DNA of 64,000 nucleotides, from NCBI GenBank assembly GCA_025056255.1, contig JANWVT010000015.1, forward strand, positions 1 to 64,000, read 5' to 3'. The DNA is from Bernardetiaceae bacterium. GTDB lineage: Bacteria; Bacteroidota; Bacteroidia; Cytophagales; Thermoflexibacteraceae. The translations under genes were made by a program, and so were the position numbers. A model generated the notes under the pieces. It ran no database searches. It saw only the letters and a list, made by a program, of their open reading frames with translations, and was not told the origin of the DNA. The stretch's first letter is position 1, and the number at the start of each line of letters is the position of its first letter. Shown here piece after piece: positions 33,636-42,779 of this stretch.

Positions 33636-34782
33636 AGTGGCAACAAGTATTTTGTAGCTGCAATATAGCCGACTCCATTGTTAGCCCCGGACCAAAAGCA
33701 GCGGCTAATACGTAAACTTTCTTTTCTGTCTGTGCTTGTTGGCGAAAGCTGTCGAGAAAATGTTTCAACACGAAAATAATCGTAGCAGAAGACATATTGC
33801 CATATTGTTGCATTACTTCATATGCCCAACGGTTTTCGTGCGGTGAAATGCCTAAGCCCATTTCTATTTCGGTCAAAATTCTTTTCCCTCCCGGGTGAAA
33901 AACGAAATAATCAATCACACTGAAAGGAATTTGCCATTTTTGGGTGGCTTGTTCTATCAAAGGTCTGATTTTATTGCCTAAAATAGCAGGGACATATGCC
34001 GAGAGCTTCATTTCAAAGCCAAAATTGCCAATGTACCAAGCCATTTCTTTGTTACTCTCTGGAATAATCCCGCTGTAAAATCCTTCCAAAGAAAGCAATC
34101 CTTGTTCTGGCCTAACACATTCCACAAGTACACTTGCTGCCCCGTCGGCAAAAATAGCGTTTGCCAACAGCTGGTCTTCACTGTTAATTTTCTGAAAGTG
34201 CAAAGTACAAAGTTCTACATCTACAATGAGTACCTTGGCATCGGGGTAGGCTTTGCAGATAGCCGTAGCTGCTTGAAGCGCATTAAAAGCCGCATAACAC
34301 CCCATGAAGTAAATACACGTTCGCTGTACCGATGGTGGTAGTCCCAACAGTTGAATCAGGTCTATATCTAAGCCGGGAGCATACATGCCTGTACAACTAA
34401 CCGTAATTAAGTGTGTAATTTGCTCAAAACAATCAACTGGCAAGCCCATATTTTTCACTGCAGCTGCTGCCAGCAAAGGTGCTTCGGATTGATAAATCCG
34501 CATGCGGTCTGCCGTAGAAGGAAAAGGCTCCAAATTTTCTGTTAAGGAGAAAAGTTTGCGCTGCCCACAATCAGAAAAGTCGGGAATAACACTGTAGCGG
34601 TTTTGAATACCTGTGGCGCGGTAAATTAATTTTACTTTTCTTATCTCGGCAGCAGAAAGCGCCAAGGTGGTTGCTATCCACTCGGATGCAAATTCCTGCC
34701 CAATGGCATATGTAGGAACTGCTGTACCGATGGCTGTAATGTGCGGCTTACGCATTAAGCGAGTTTTTTGATTAATTTGCAT
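33622..34782 (-). CDS. Type III polyketide synthase
   Basis: Chalcone/stilbene-synthase fold enzyme that extends an acyl-CoA with malonyl units and cyclises the product (alkylresorcinol or alkylpyrone type in bacteria). 386 residues. Counted from the ATG at 34782: C162 in YFMGCYAAFNAL, H296 in FVFHPGGKRIL and N329 in YGNMSSAT form the Cys-His-Asn triad; a second cysteine lies in TVSCTGMYAPGLD as in the family. TTG 34785 and ATG 34755 are other possible starts. Divergent from the SPOR lipoprotein with 21 bases between ATGs. The product is unknown; the neighbour methyltransferase would modify it. Confidence 0.93.
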   Translation of the reverse strand: MQINQKTRLMRKPHITAIGTAVPTYAIGQEFASEWIATTLALSAAEIRKVKLIYRATGIQNRYSVIPDFSDCGQRKLFSLTENLEPFPSTADRMRIYQSEAPLLAAAAVKNMGLPVDCFEQITHLITVSCTGMYAPGLDIDLIQLLGLPPSVQRTCIYFMGCYAAFNALQAATAICKAYPDAKVLIVDVELCTLHFQKINSEDQLLANAIFADGAASVLVECVRPEQGLLSLEGFYSGIIPESNKEMAWYIGNFGFEMKLSAYVPAILGNKIRPLIEQATQKWQIPFSVIDYFVFHPGGKRILTEIEMGLGISPHENRWAYEVMQQYGNMSSATIIFVLKHFLDSFRQQAQTEKKVYVLAAAFGPGLTMESAILQLQNTCCHYAAF

Positions 34783-34803
34783 CAATTTAACAAAAAATGT
34801 GAA

Positions 34804-35352
34804 ATGAGAAGTACCTCGTCGGTAAATTTGAATCCGTACGCATGCATCATCACAGCTGTGCTCATTGTTGTAAGCAGCTGTAAAAGCGCTTCTACGGTTA
34901 GCTATGCGCCACCATTTTCAATGGATTTAAGCGTATACCGCCCCGTGGTTGCTGAGCCAAAGCCTCAAAATACGCCTGTTGCAAACAATAGTAATGTGAA
35001 TATCTCGACAAACGTGAACATCTCGGGCAGCATTCAGCCCAAGCTAAACGCCTTACGCCAGGCAATGGCAGCCACTAACAAAAACATAAAGTTCTCACAA
35101 GGTTTTCGCGTAGTGGTTTATTCGGGCAACAATCGGGAGGAAGCCAACAAAGTGATAAGCGAGGTGAGAAAACTTACAACAGAAACACCTGAGCTGGTGT
35201 ATGAACAGCCCAATTTTAGGGTCAAATTGGGAAATTTTTTTACCAGAGCAGATGCCTTTGCACTTTATACACAAATCAAATCTAACTATCCTAACGCTGT
35301 AATTGTAAACGACCGTATTACGATTCCCATAGAAAAATATCGCTCTAATTAA
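34804..35352 (+). CDS. SPOR-domain lipoprotein
   Basis: 182 residues with a lipoprotein signal (about 1-25, IIVSSCKS-like, Cys around 25), a low-complexity linker rich in Asn/Ser (NNSNVNISTNVNISGS, about 65-80) and a C-terminal SPOR domain (about 100-178: GFRVVVYSGNNREEANKVIS and FRVKLGNFFTRADAFALYTQ). SPOR domains bind denuded glycan strands at division or remodelling sites. A TTG 36 bases upstream is in frame but the ATG 34804 starts the signal peptide. No division genes adjoin it. Confidence 0.85.
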   Translation: MRSTSSVNLNPYACIITAVLIVVSSCKSASTVSYAPPFSMDLSVYRPVVAEPKPQNTPVANNSNVNISTNVNISGSIQPKLNALRQAMAATNKNIKFSQGFRVVVYSGNNREEANKVISEVRKLTTETPELVYEQPNFRVKLGNFFTRADAFALYTQIKSNYPNAVIVNDRITIPIEKYRSN

Positions 35353-35369
35353 TTAAACCGACTCTGTTT

Positions 35370-36401
35370 ATGTTGTTTAAACTATTTGGCAAAACAGGCT
35401 TGCGCGTGTCGGAACTGTGCTTAGGTACTATGACCTTCGGAACAGAATGGAACACTGGCGCCGACTATGAAACAAGCAAAAAAATATTTGATGCTTACAC
35501 GCATTTAGGAGGTAATTTCATTGACACAGCCAACCGATACACCGAGGGCACAAGCGAAAAATGGCTGGGCGAATTTATTGCCTCCGACCGCGACTACTTC
35601 GTGTTAGCTACTAAATATACCCTGCACGACCAGCGCGACAATCCCAACGCAAATGGCAACCATCGCAAAAACATGATGCGTTCGGTGGAAAACAGTTTAA
35701 AACGACTGCGCACCGATTTTATTGACCTGCTTTGGGTGCACATGTGGGATTTTACAACCTCACCCGAAGAAGTCATGCGCGGCTTAGACGATTTGGTGCG
35801 TCAGGGAAAAGTACACTACATAGGTATTTCCGATGCACCCGCCTGGATAGTAGCGCAGTGCAATACCCTTGCCGATTTACGCGGATGGACTGCCTTTGCC
35901 GGATTGCAAATAGAGTACAGCCTTGTGCAGCGCAGTGCCGAACGAGACTTGCTGCCCATGGCAAAACATTTTGGCATGGCTGTTACCCCTTGGGCACCTC
36001 TGGGAGCAGGTATTTTAACAGGAAAATACAACAACGGCATTCCTACCGAGCAAGCCGTACGGCTAAGCGAAAAAAGCATCAAGTACAATGCTCGCAATCG
36101 CGCTATTGCCCAAAAAGTTAGCGAAGTAGCCACTGCTATTGGCGCCACACCTGCCCAAGTGGCACTGGCTTGGCTCAGGCAACAAGGCGAACATATCATT
36201 CCCATTTTGGGCGCACGCCGATTGGAACAAATTAGAGATTGCTTAGCTTGCTTGCAAGTACACATTCCCGAAGAATACATGGCAGTATTAGACGAAGCAA
36301 GCCGGATAGAGCTGGGCTTCCCACACGACTTTCTACAACTACCCACCGTGAAAGACGCCATTTTTGCCGACACGAAGGACAAAATTATTTTCCGAAAATA
36401 A
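35370..36401 (+). CDS. Aldo/keto reductase
   Basis: NADPH-dependent (beta/alpha)8 oxidoreductase of 343 residues. The catalytic tetrad is D52 (NFIDTANRYTEG), Y57, K82 (ATKYTL) and H124 (WVHMWD). Family end patterns GYGIPILGARRLEQIRDCLA-type are seen (HIIPILGARRLEQIRDCLAC). It resembles the YajO/perakine-reductase group and general class of aldehyde reductases; the substrate is not visible. Followed by tadA after 6 bases, so one transcript is likely. Confidence 0.9.
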   Translation: MLFKLFGKTGLRVSELCLGTMTFGTEWNTGADYETSKKIFDAYTHLGGNFIDTANRYTEGTSEKWLGEFIASDRDYFVLATKYTLHDQRDNPNANGNHRKNMMRSVENSLKRLRTDFIDLLWVHMWDFTTSPEEVMRGLDDLVRQGKVHYIGISDAPAWIVAQCNTLADLRGWTAFAGLQIEYSLVQRSAERDLLPMAKHFGMAVTPWAPLGAGILTGKYNNGIPTEQAVRLSEKSIKYNARNRAIAQKVSEVATAIGATPAQVALAWLRQQGEHIIPILGARRLEQIRDCLACLQVHIPEEYMAVLDEASRIELGFPHDFLQLPTVKDAIFADTKDKIIFRK

Positions 36402-36407
36402 ATCATC

Positions 36408-36860
36408 ATGTTCCATACTACCGACCAGCGCTTTATGCAGGAAGCCCTCCGCTTAGCTGTTTTAGCTGCTGAACAAGGCGAGGTTCCCGTAGGAGCGGTG
36501 GTAGTATGGCAAAACCACATTATTGGCAAAGGCTACAACCAAACCGTAATGCTCAACGACCCCACTGCTCACGCTGAAATGATAGCTATCACCGCTGCCA
36601 CACAACACTTAGGCGCGCGCTACCTCAACGAATGTACCCTGTACGTAACCTTAGAACCTTGCCCTATGTGTGCTGGGGCGTGCTACTGGGCAATGCTAGG
36701 GCGCGTAGTATATGCCGCCTCCGATGAAAAAAATGGCTTCTCGCGCTTGCAAGTTTCTGCCAGTAACATATTTCACCCCAAAACTATTGTACATCAGGGT
36801 TTATTCGCCTCCGAAGCCGCTGCTCTGCTGAAACAATTCTTTCAAAAGCTACGAAGCTAA
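36408..36860 (+). CDS. tadA: tRNA-specific adenosine deaminase (TadA-like)
   Basis: Zinc deaminase that converts A34 to inosine in tRNA-Arg(ACG). 150 residues. Zinc ligands H55 with E57 (TAHAEMIA) and C85, C88 (PCPMCAGACYWA); GEVPVGAVVVWQNHIIGKGYNQ is the family's core. Guanine-type deaminases are close relatives, so the tRNA role is the likely but not the only one. Tight spacing to the aldo/keto reductase. Confidence 0.87.
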   Translation: MFHTTDQRFMQEALRLAVLAAEQGEVPVGAVVVWQNHIIGKGYNQTVMLNDPTAHAEMIAITAATQHLGARYLNECTLYVTLEPCPMCAGACYWAMLGRVVYAASDEKNGFSRLQVSASNIFHPKTIVHQGLFASEAAALLKQFFQKLRS

Positions 36861-36911
36861 ATTAACAGCTTTGCAACTTGTTGGTATTATGGTTGCCACA
36901 ACAGCAATAAA

Positions 36912-36941
36912 TTGCAAGCTTAGGGAATTTACTTATCTTTG
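36912..36941 (+). promoter_or_regulatory. Full promoter of the spt-like gene
   Basis: TTG (36912-36914), a 19-base spacer, and TATCTTTG (36934-36941), the exact Bacteroidota TTG-N19-TAnnTTTG arrangement. Transcript start near 36948, about 23 bases before the GTG start codon. Confidence 0.7.
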
Positions 36942-36970
36942 CCGGATTTGTCATTAAAATCAAATTCGCC

Positions 36971-38221
36971 GTGGTAGATTTATTCGAGAAACTCAAGACC
37001 AACCGAGGTCCCTTAGGGCAACATTCGCAAATAGCGCATGGTTATTTTGCTTTCCCCAAGTTAGAAGGCGAGATAGGTCCTCACATGATGTTTAGAGGTA
37101 AGAAGATGCTCAACTGGAGCTTGAACAACTACTTAGGGCTTGCCAATCACCCTGAAATTCGCAAAGTCGATACCGAAGCTACTCGCCAATACGGTTTGGC
37201 ATACCCAATGGGCGCCCGCATGATGTCGGGTAACTCTACTATCATGGAGCAATTTGAAGCCCAACTCGCCGAGTTTGTGGGCAAAGAAGACGCTATGGTA
37301 CTCAACTATGGCTATCAAGGCATCATGTCGGTGATTGATGCATTGCTGAGCCGCCACGATGTAGTTGTATATGATTCGGAATGCCATGCCTGCATCATAG
37401 ATGGCTTGCGCCTACACATGGGCAAGCGCTTCATGTTCCCTCATAACGACATAGAAAATTGTGAAAAACAATTGCAGCGCGCCACCCGACTCGCTAAAGA
37501 AACAGGTGGAGCTATTTTGGTGATTACCGAAGGCGTTTTTGGCATGCTGGGCGACTTAGGTAAGCTCGACCAAATCGTTGCTTTGAAGAAAAAATATCAG
37601 TTCCGCCTGCTGGTAGATGATGCACACGGCTTCGGTACCATGGGTAAAACCGGTGCCGGCACCCCCGAGCACTTTGGCGTAATGGACCAAGTAGATTTGT
37701 ATTTTTCAACCTTCGCTAAATCGATGGCAAGCATTGGCGGATTTGTTGCCGGTCCTGAAAATGTGATTGAATACTTGCGCTACAACTGTCGCTCACAAAT
37801 TTTCGCCAAAACTTTGCCTATGCCCATCGTAGTAGGCAACATGAAACGATTGGAAATGCTGCGCACCATACCCGAGTTGAAAGATAAACTCTGGGAAATT
37901 GTGCATGCTCTTCAAAGCGGCTTGAAAGCAAAAGGCTTCAAAATAGGTGCTTGCGAGTCGCCAGTAACGCCTGTTTTCCTCAGCGGAGGAACTAATGAGG
38001 CAGCCAACTTAATCATAGACCTGCGCGAAAACTATCACATTTTCTGCTCCATTGTCATCTACCCAGTGGTGCCCAAAGATGTCATCATGTTGCGGCTTAT
38101 TCCTACTGCTGCACACACCCTTGAAGATGTGAACCGCACCATTGACGCATTTGAAAAAATATCCGACAAACTGCGGAGTGGCGTTTACGCACAAAGTCAA
38201 ATTGCAACAGTAGCGCAATAA
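36971..38221 (+). CDS. Serine palmitoyltransferase-type PLP enzyme
   Basis: Alpha-oxoamine synthase (KBL/SPT class) that condenses an amino acid with an acyl thioester to start sphingolipids or related sulfonolipids. 416 residues. PLP lysine K250 in YFSTFAKSMASIGGF, D216 with H219 in LLVDDAHGFG, and H139 in ECHACIIDG. The N-terminus (GPHMMFRGKKMLNWSLNNYL) matches Bacteroidota SPT. A GTG start follows a full promoter; no ATG lies nearby. Discriminating serine from cysteate use is not possible here. A terminator at 38242 closes it. Confidence 0.9.
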   Translation: MVDLFEKLKTNRGPLGQHSQIAHGYFAFPKLEGEIGPHMMFRGKKMLNWSLNNYLGLANHPEIRKVDTEATRQYGLAYPMGARMMSGNSTIMEQFEAQLAEFVGKEDAMVLNYGYQGIMSVIDALLSRHDVVVYDSECHACIIDGLRLHMGKRFMFPHNDIENCEKQLQRATRLAKETGGAILVITEGVFGMLGDLGKLDQIVALKKKYQFRLLVDDAHGFGTMGKTGAGTPEHFGVMDQVDLYFSTFAKSMASIGGFVAGPENVIEYLRYNCRSQIFAKTLPMPIVVGNMKRLEMLRTIPELKDKLWEIVHALQSGLKAKGFKIGACESPVTPVFLSGGTNEAANLIIDLRENYHIFCSIVIYPVVPKDVIMLRLIPTAAHTLEDVNRTIDAFEKISDKLRSGVYAQSQIATVAQ

Positions 38222-38241
38222 ATAAGATGCATTTTAGTTTT

Positions 38242-38273
38242 GCCCGATAGCCCCAGACCTATCGGGCTTTTCT
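38242..38273 (+). terminator. Intrinsic terminator after the spt-like gene
   Basis: GCCCGATAG (38242-38250) pairs perfectly with CTATCGGGC (38259-38267) across an 8-base loop, followed by TTTTCT. Confidence 0.85.
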
Positions 38274-38334
38274 ATTTTCCAGCATGCAAGGGATGCGATA
38301 AAACATTTGAACAATTCAACTTCCAACCGCTGTT

Positions 38335-38405
38335 ATAGGTTGGCTATTGCACGCAAGGATAGGAGATGACCTGTTCGGCCGCCGTTGTTCGTATCCTTGC
38401 AACCA
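38335..38405 (+). repeat. Hairpin repeat with core GCCGTTGTTCGTATCC (copy D)
   Basis: GCAAGGATA (38353-38361) pairs perfectly with TATCCTTGC (38392-38400); the loop carries the shared core GCCGTTGTTCGTATCC (38381-38396). Related cores occur at 41184-41200, 56619-56635 and, inverted, at 7750-7773. The rest of the 38274-38529 gap has no recognised gene. Confidence 0.6.
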
Positions 38406-38529
38406 ATATTGCTTTGAAAAGGCAAAATAAAAACCAGCTTTTTCAGCCAATACTTGTGTTCTTTCATCTGTAAAAGATTGACTATCAAGCTAACTATAAA
38501 CAACTCGCGTTCTCATAACAAAATTTGCT

Positions 38530-38537
38530 TACTTTTG
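38530..38537 (+). promoter_or_regulatory. -7 promoter box for the second S9 peptidase
   Basis: TACTTTTG, perfect TAnnTTTG, 24 bases before ATG 38561. It supports that start over the frame's first codon at 38525. Confidence 0.5.
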
Positions 38538-38560
38538 ATGCATACAAGACAACGCGAAAT

Positions 38561-40990
38561 ATGAAAAAACTACTGTTGAAAAGCACCTTGCTGCTTCTGG
38601 GCAGTTGGTGTGTTGTTGCTCATTTGCTGGCTCAAACCGACATTAAGTATCAAACGCCGCCGCAACCTATTGCCGACTTGGCTAATGCACCTTCCACTCC
38701 TGCCGTAAGCATAGATAGCAAAGGAGAATGGATGGTTTTTCTTCTACAACAAGAACTGCCCAGCATTGCAGAACTGGCTCAACCCGAATTGCGATTAGCC
38801 GGCTTGCGCATCAACCCTAATACCAACGGACCCAGTCGCGTAGGCTACACAGTGGGCATTAAGCTACGCAAGCTGATGGGAAAAGAAGAAATAGAAATAA
38901 AGGGAATGCCTGCTAATCCGCTGATTTCCAACGTATCGTGGTCGCCCGATGAAAAGAAAATCGCCTTTACACACACTACTGACAAACACATTGAATTGTG
39001 GGTAATAGACGTTGCCACTGCTACTGCTAAGCGCGTAGGAGATTTTGCACTCAATGCTGTACTGGGCAATCCCTTCGAGTGGATAAGCGACAGCAACCGG
39101 TTACTGTGTACCATTGTGCCCCCCAACCGGGGTAATGCACCCACTCCCGACCATGTACCACAAGGTCCGGTAGTGCAGGAAAACGTAGGTAAGCGCGCTC
39201 CGGCACGTACTTACCAAGACTTGCTCAAATCGCCTTCCGACGAGAAAATATTTGAGTATTACGCTACTTCACAAGCCATTATTACCGACCTAAATGGCAA
39301 ATGGACACCCATCGGAGAAGCAGGCATGATAGCCGATGCCTCTGCCTCTCCTGACGGACGTTTTGTGATGATGCAAATTGTTCACCGTCCTTTCTCCTAC
39401 CTGGTGCCTGTTAACAACTTTCCCTATTTAGTTGCCATATACGATGCTGCAACAGGCAAACAACTCAAAATTTTAACAGACCGCCCCTTGGCAGAAAATC
39501 TTCCTACTGGCTTTGATGCGGTTCCTGCAGGACCTCGTCGTCATAGTTGGCGCGCCGATGCACCTGCTACCGTCATATGGGTAGAAGCCCAAGACGAAGG
39601 CGACCCCAAAAAAGAAGTGCCCATCCGCGACCGCGTATTTTCCCTGCCTGCCCCTTTTGAAGGGCAACCCAAAGAAATTCTGGCAACCAAATTCCGCTTT
39701 ACCAACATTACTTGGGGCAACGAAAAGATAGCTTTCGCCCGCGAACGCTGGTGGGCAACACGCAAAGAACTAGTGCACCTCATTCACCCCGAAGGACAAA
39801 CTCCCCCCGTAGTACTATTTGACCGCTCCTATGAAGACACCTACACTGACCCGGGCACACCACGCACCAAACGCAATGCCTTTGGGCGCAATGTGTTAGA
39901 CATACAAAAAGACAATACCCTCTTCTTTTTTGGAGCAGGCGCTTCCCCCGAAGGCGACCGCCCATTTGTAGATTGGTGGAACTTGACTACTAAGAAAGCT
40001 ACTCGCTTGTGGCGTTCAGAAGCACCTTACTACGAACGACCTGTTGATATTATTAACAATGAAAAGCAATTGCTTATCACTATTCGCGAATCAGTTACGG
40101 AAAATCCTAACTATTTTCTACGCGACCTGAAAAAGAAACAAATTACCCAACTGACCTTTTTCCCCAATCCATATGCAGGACTGAAAGGAGTTACCAAACA
40201 ACTTATCAAGTACAAACGCGCCGATGGCGTGGACATGAGCGCCGACTTATACCTGCCTGCCGGTTATAAAAAAGAAGATGGACCCCTGCCTTCGTTCGTA
40301 TGGGCTTATCCGCGCGAGTATAAAAGTGCAGCAGCAGCAGGGCAAGTAAGTGGCTCGCCGTATCGCTTTACGCGCCTCTCTTGGGGCTCGCCTATTTTTT
40401 GGGTAACGCGAGGCTATGCGGTGTTCGATAACGCGGCTATGCCCATTGTAGGTGAAGGCGATAAACAACCCAACGACTCTTTTGTACAACAATTAGAACT
40501 CAACGCACGTGCATTAATAGAGGAAGGAACCCGCTTAGGCGTGATGGATAAAAATAGAGTTGCTGTTGGGGGACACTCTTATGGCGCCTTCATGACCGCC
40601 AACTTGCTAGCCCATACCGACTATTTCCGAGCAGGTATCGCCCGAAGCGGTGCCTACAACCGCACACTTACGCCATTCGGATTTCAAAGCGAAGAGCGCA
40701 CCTTCTGGGAGGCTCCCGAAGTGTATAACCAAATGTCGCCTTTTATGTATGCCGATAAAATCAAAGAGCCTCTCTTGCTTATTCATGGCGAGGCAGACAA
40801 CAACTCTGGCACCTTCCCTATTCAAAGCGAACGGTTTTACAATGCTTTAAAAGGACACGGCGCAACCGTGCGATTTGTATTGCTGCCTCATGAAAGCCAT
40901 GGCTACCGCGCCAAAGAGTCAGTGATGCACATGCTTTGGGAAATGGACCAATGGTTGGAAAAATACGTGAAAAACGCCACCAGTAACTAA
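38561..40990 (+). CDS. S9-family serine peptidase, secreted
   Basis: 809-residue exported peptidase. Signal peptide MKKLLLKSTLLLLGSWCV (about 1-25). Propeller part (about 75-560) with SWSPDEKKIAFTHTT-type blade motifs, then the alpha/beta-hydrolase domain (about 565-809): S673 in VGGHSYGAFMTANLL, Asp in LLIHGEADNNSGTFP, His in LLPHESHGYRAKE. It belongs to the S9 group of glutamyl endopeptidase-like enzymes of Bacteroidota; cleavage preference is not proven. Distinct from the PtrB-like peptidase at 27936. Followed by a strong terminator. Confidence 0.92.
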   Translation: MKKLLLKSTLLLLGSWCVVAHLLAQTDIKYQTPPQPIADLANAPSTPAVSIDSKGEWMVFLLQQELPSIAELAQPELRLAGLRINPNTNGPSRVGYTVGIKLRKLMGKEEIEIKGMPANPLISNVSWSPDEKKIAFTHTTDKHIELWVIDVATATAKRVGDFALNAVLGNPFEWISDSNRLLCTIVPPNRGNAPTPDHVPQGPVVQENVGKRAPARTYQDLLKSPSDEKIFEYYATSQAIITDLNGKWTPIGEAGMIADASASPDGRFVMMQIVHRPFSYLVPVNNFPYLVAIYDAATGKQLKILTDRPLAENLPTGFDAVPAGPRRHSWRADAPATVIWVEAQDEGDPKKEVPIRDRVFSLPAPFEGQPKEILATKFRFTNITWGNEKIAFARERWWATRKELVHLIHPEGQTPPVVLFDRSYEDTYTDPGTPRTKRNAFGRNVLDIQKDNTLFFFGAGASPEGDRPFVDWWNLTTKKATRLWRSEAPYYERPVDIINNEKQLLITIRESVTENPNYFLRDLKKKQITQLTFFPNPYAGLKGVTKQLIKYKRADGVDMSADLYLPAGYKKEDGPLPSFVWAYPREYKSAAAAGQVSGSPYRFTRLSWGSPIFWVTRGYAVFDNAAMPIVGEGDKQPNDSFVQQLELNARALIEEGTRLGVMDKNRVAVGGHSYGAFMTANLLAHTDYFRAGIARSGAYNRTLTPFGFQSEERTFWEAPEVYNQMSPFMYADKIKEPLLLIHGEADNNSGTFPIQSERFYNALKGHGATVRFVLLPHESHGYRAKESVMHMLWEMDQWLEKYVKNATSN

Positions 40991-41018
40991 TCAGTGGAGC
41001 AACACCTGCTTAGCCAGC

Positions 41019-41053
41019 AAAACCCGACAGATTTTCACAATCTGTCGGGTTTT
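41019..41053 (+). terminator. Intrinsic terminator after the S9 peptidase
   Basis: AAAACCCGACAGATT (41019-41033) pairs perfectly with AATCTGTCGGGTTTT (41039-41053), 5-base loop, and a following TATTATG. It is placed 28 bases after the stop. Confidence 0.85.
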
Positions 41054-41119
41054 ATTATGATAAAAGTGCAATTTATGTTTTTTTAATCTTTAAGCGGCTG
41101 ACTATCAAGATTATTGTAA

Positions 41120-41415
41120 GTAGTTGTTTAGGTTTCTGTAAGGTCAATTTTGCCAAATTCATGTTCATCTATGCAGGCAAATTCGCCCTTGTTCGTATCC
41201 TCGCCCCTTACCGCATATGAAGAGGCTGCAACAGCGAAAAAATTTTGGAGTGTAGAGGGAAGAAAATTTTGCCATTCGAAATCCTCAATCCAAACTTCCG
41301 TAGCAAGGCTGTTTTTCAGCTACAAAATCCTGTCAATCCTGCCTGCCCAAATCATTTAGGTTTTAATGTTTCCCTCTGTAAAACCCAAACCTGTTCTAAG
41401 CCATTCGCACTAATA
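41120..41415 (+). repeat. Dispersed non-coding element (copy E)
   Basis: No gene. Modules shared with the gap at 42780-43000 and at 56561-56740: GTTTAGGTTT...TAAGGT then TTGCCAAA (41124-41156), the core CGCCCTTGTTCGTATCC (41184-41200), AAGGCTGTTTTTCAGCTAC (about 41304-41323), CCTGTCAATCCTGCC (about 41329-41343), and GTAAAACCCAAACCTG (about 41378-41394). Together about 295 bases, degenerate relative to the other copies. Confidence 0.55.
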
Positions 41416-41482
41416 TTGCGCAAATCCAACAACAGAAACCCACAGTGAATAGGCATTTGAAAATACCTAAAAGGCTGTTTTG

Positions 41483-42553
41483 TCACTCAATAAACAAATA
41501 GTCGTAGTGCACCAGTGGTTTTTGTCCTTTTTTGCCAATGCGTTCTTTTGCTTTCTCAGCACCGTATTGAGCAACGCCCACGCCAATAAGCTCGCCCTGT
41601 GGATTGTAGATTTGCACCAAATCGCCTTTTTCAAATTGTCCTTCTATGTGGGTAACACCTACGGGCAATAGACTAATTGCCCGTTCAGAGGTAATGGCAT
41701 CTACCGCTCCCTGATTGAGAAACACCTTTCCTTTGGCAAAGTCGCGGCTGTGGGCAATGCGCTTTTTGATACCGGAAACCTTTTTGTGCGGCTTAAAATA
41801 AGTGCCTCGATGCAGATTTTGCAATAATACATCTGTGAGAATATGGGGGCGCTTCCCGTTGACAATGTGTACGCCAATACCCAACTGTGCCACTCTGCGC
41901 GCTATGTTAGTTTTAGTGAGCATTCCCCCGCGTCCGAATCCTGATTTTTCGGTGCTGATAAAGCGCGACAGGTTCATTTCGGCAGATACCTCCTCAATCA
42001 GCCGACTTTCGGGATGTTGCGGATGCCCTGTATAGATGCCCTCCACATTGCTCAAAATCAGCAAGGCATCTGCATCCATCATAGAGGCAACCAGCCCTGC
42101 CAATTCATCGTTGTCAGTAAACATTAATTCTGTTACCGATACCACATCATTCTCATTAATGATAGGCAGAATGTGATGTTGCAGCAGTCCAGAGAAGCAG
42201 TTTTTGATGTTAAAATAGTGATTGCGGTCGCGGAAATCGTCTTTGGTAACAAGCACTTGGGCAATAGTGATACCCTGTTGTTCAAAAAGGCGGTGATAAA
42301 GTTGCAAGAGTTGAATTTGCCCAACGGCTGCTAATACTTGCCGCCTTGTAACTTGGTCGGTGCCATCGGCGAGTTGCACGCGTCCTCGGGCAGAGGCTAC
42401 AGCACCGGAAGAAACAAGCAACACTTGTAGCCCACAATTACGCAATGCTGCAATTTGTTCAACCAAATGTGCAATATGTGTTTCATCGGGCAAACCTTCT
42501 TCGGTTGCTAATACATTAGAGCCAATTTTAACGACCACTCTGGAATATTTCAT
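41483..42553 (-). CDS. proB: Glutamate 5-kinase
   Basis: First step of proline synthesis: phosphorylates glutamate. 356 residues, with the amino-acid-kinase domain (KIGSNVLATEEGLPDETHIA at the start, LLVSSGAVASARGRV, the KTNIARRVAQLGIGVHIVNG region with nucleotide contacts) and a C-terminal PUA domain (about 275-356: ERAISLLPVGVTHIEGQFEK, GDLVQIYNPQGELIGVG). proA is not adjacent. A TGCTTATTTTGC box (42575-42586, minus) may be its promoter. ATG 42553 is used; earlier frame codons (42598) precede the promoter box. Confidence 0.95.
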   Translation of the reverse strand: MKYSRVVVKIGSNVLATEEGLPDETHIAHLVEQIAALRNCGLQVLLVSSGAVASARGRVQLADGTDQVTRRQVLAAVGQIQLLQLYHRLFEQQGITIAQVLVTKDDFRDRNHYFNIKNCFSGLLQHHILPIINENDVVSVTELMFTDNDELAGLVASMMDADALLILSNVEGIYTGHPQHPESRLIEEVSAEMNLSRFISTEKSGFGRGGMLTKTNIARRVAQLGIGVHIVNGKRPHILTDVLLQNLHRGTYFKPHKKVSGIKKRIAHSRDFAKGKVFLNQGAVDAITSERAISLLPVGVTHIEGQFEKGDLVQIYNPQGELIGVGVAQYGAEKAKERIGKKGQKPLVHYDYLFIE

Positions 42554-42779
42554 AAGAGGTGCCAATATGCAACCGCAAAATAAGCATACATCGAACACAA
42601 TGGATGCTCATTGTTGGCAGAGAGATTTTTATTGACTAATCAAAGCACATCAGTTTGCTGCTCATAATTTGCAGCTTTATTTTCCAACTGTAAAGTTGCC
42701 TCTACACTTGTCTTGTGAGCTTGCCCATTGCTAACCTGCCCAAAGTAGGCTGCATGTAAATTGAGTAGTGGGGAGCGTT

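Noticed and set aside
35816..36529. 237-codon minus-strand frame opposite the aldo/keto reductase and tadA
   Set aside because: Cysteine- and serine-rich shadow of two well-supported genes.
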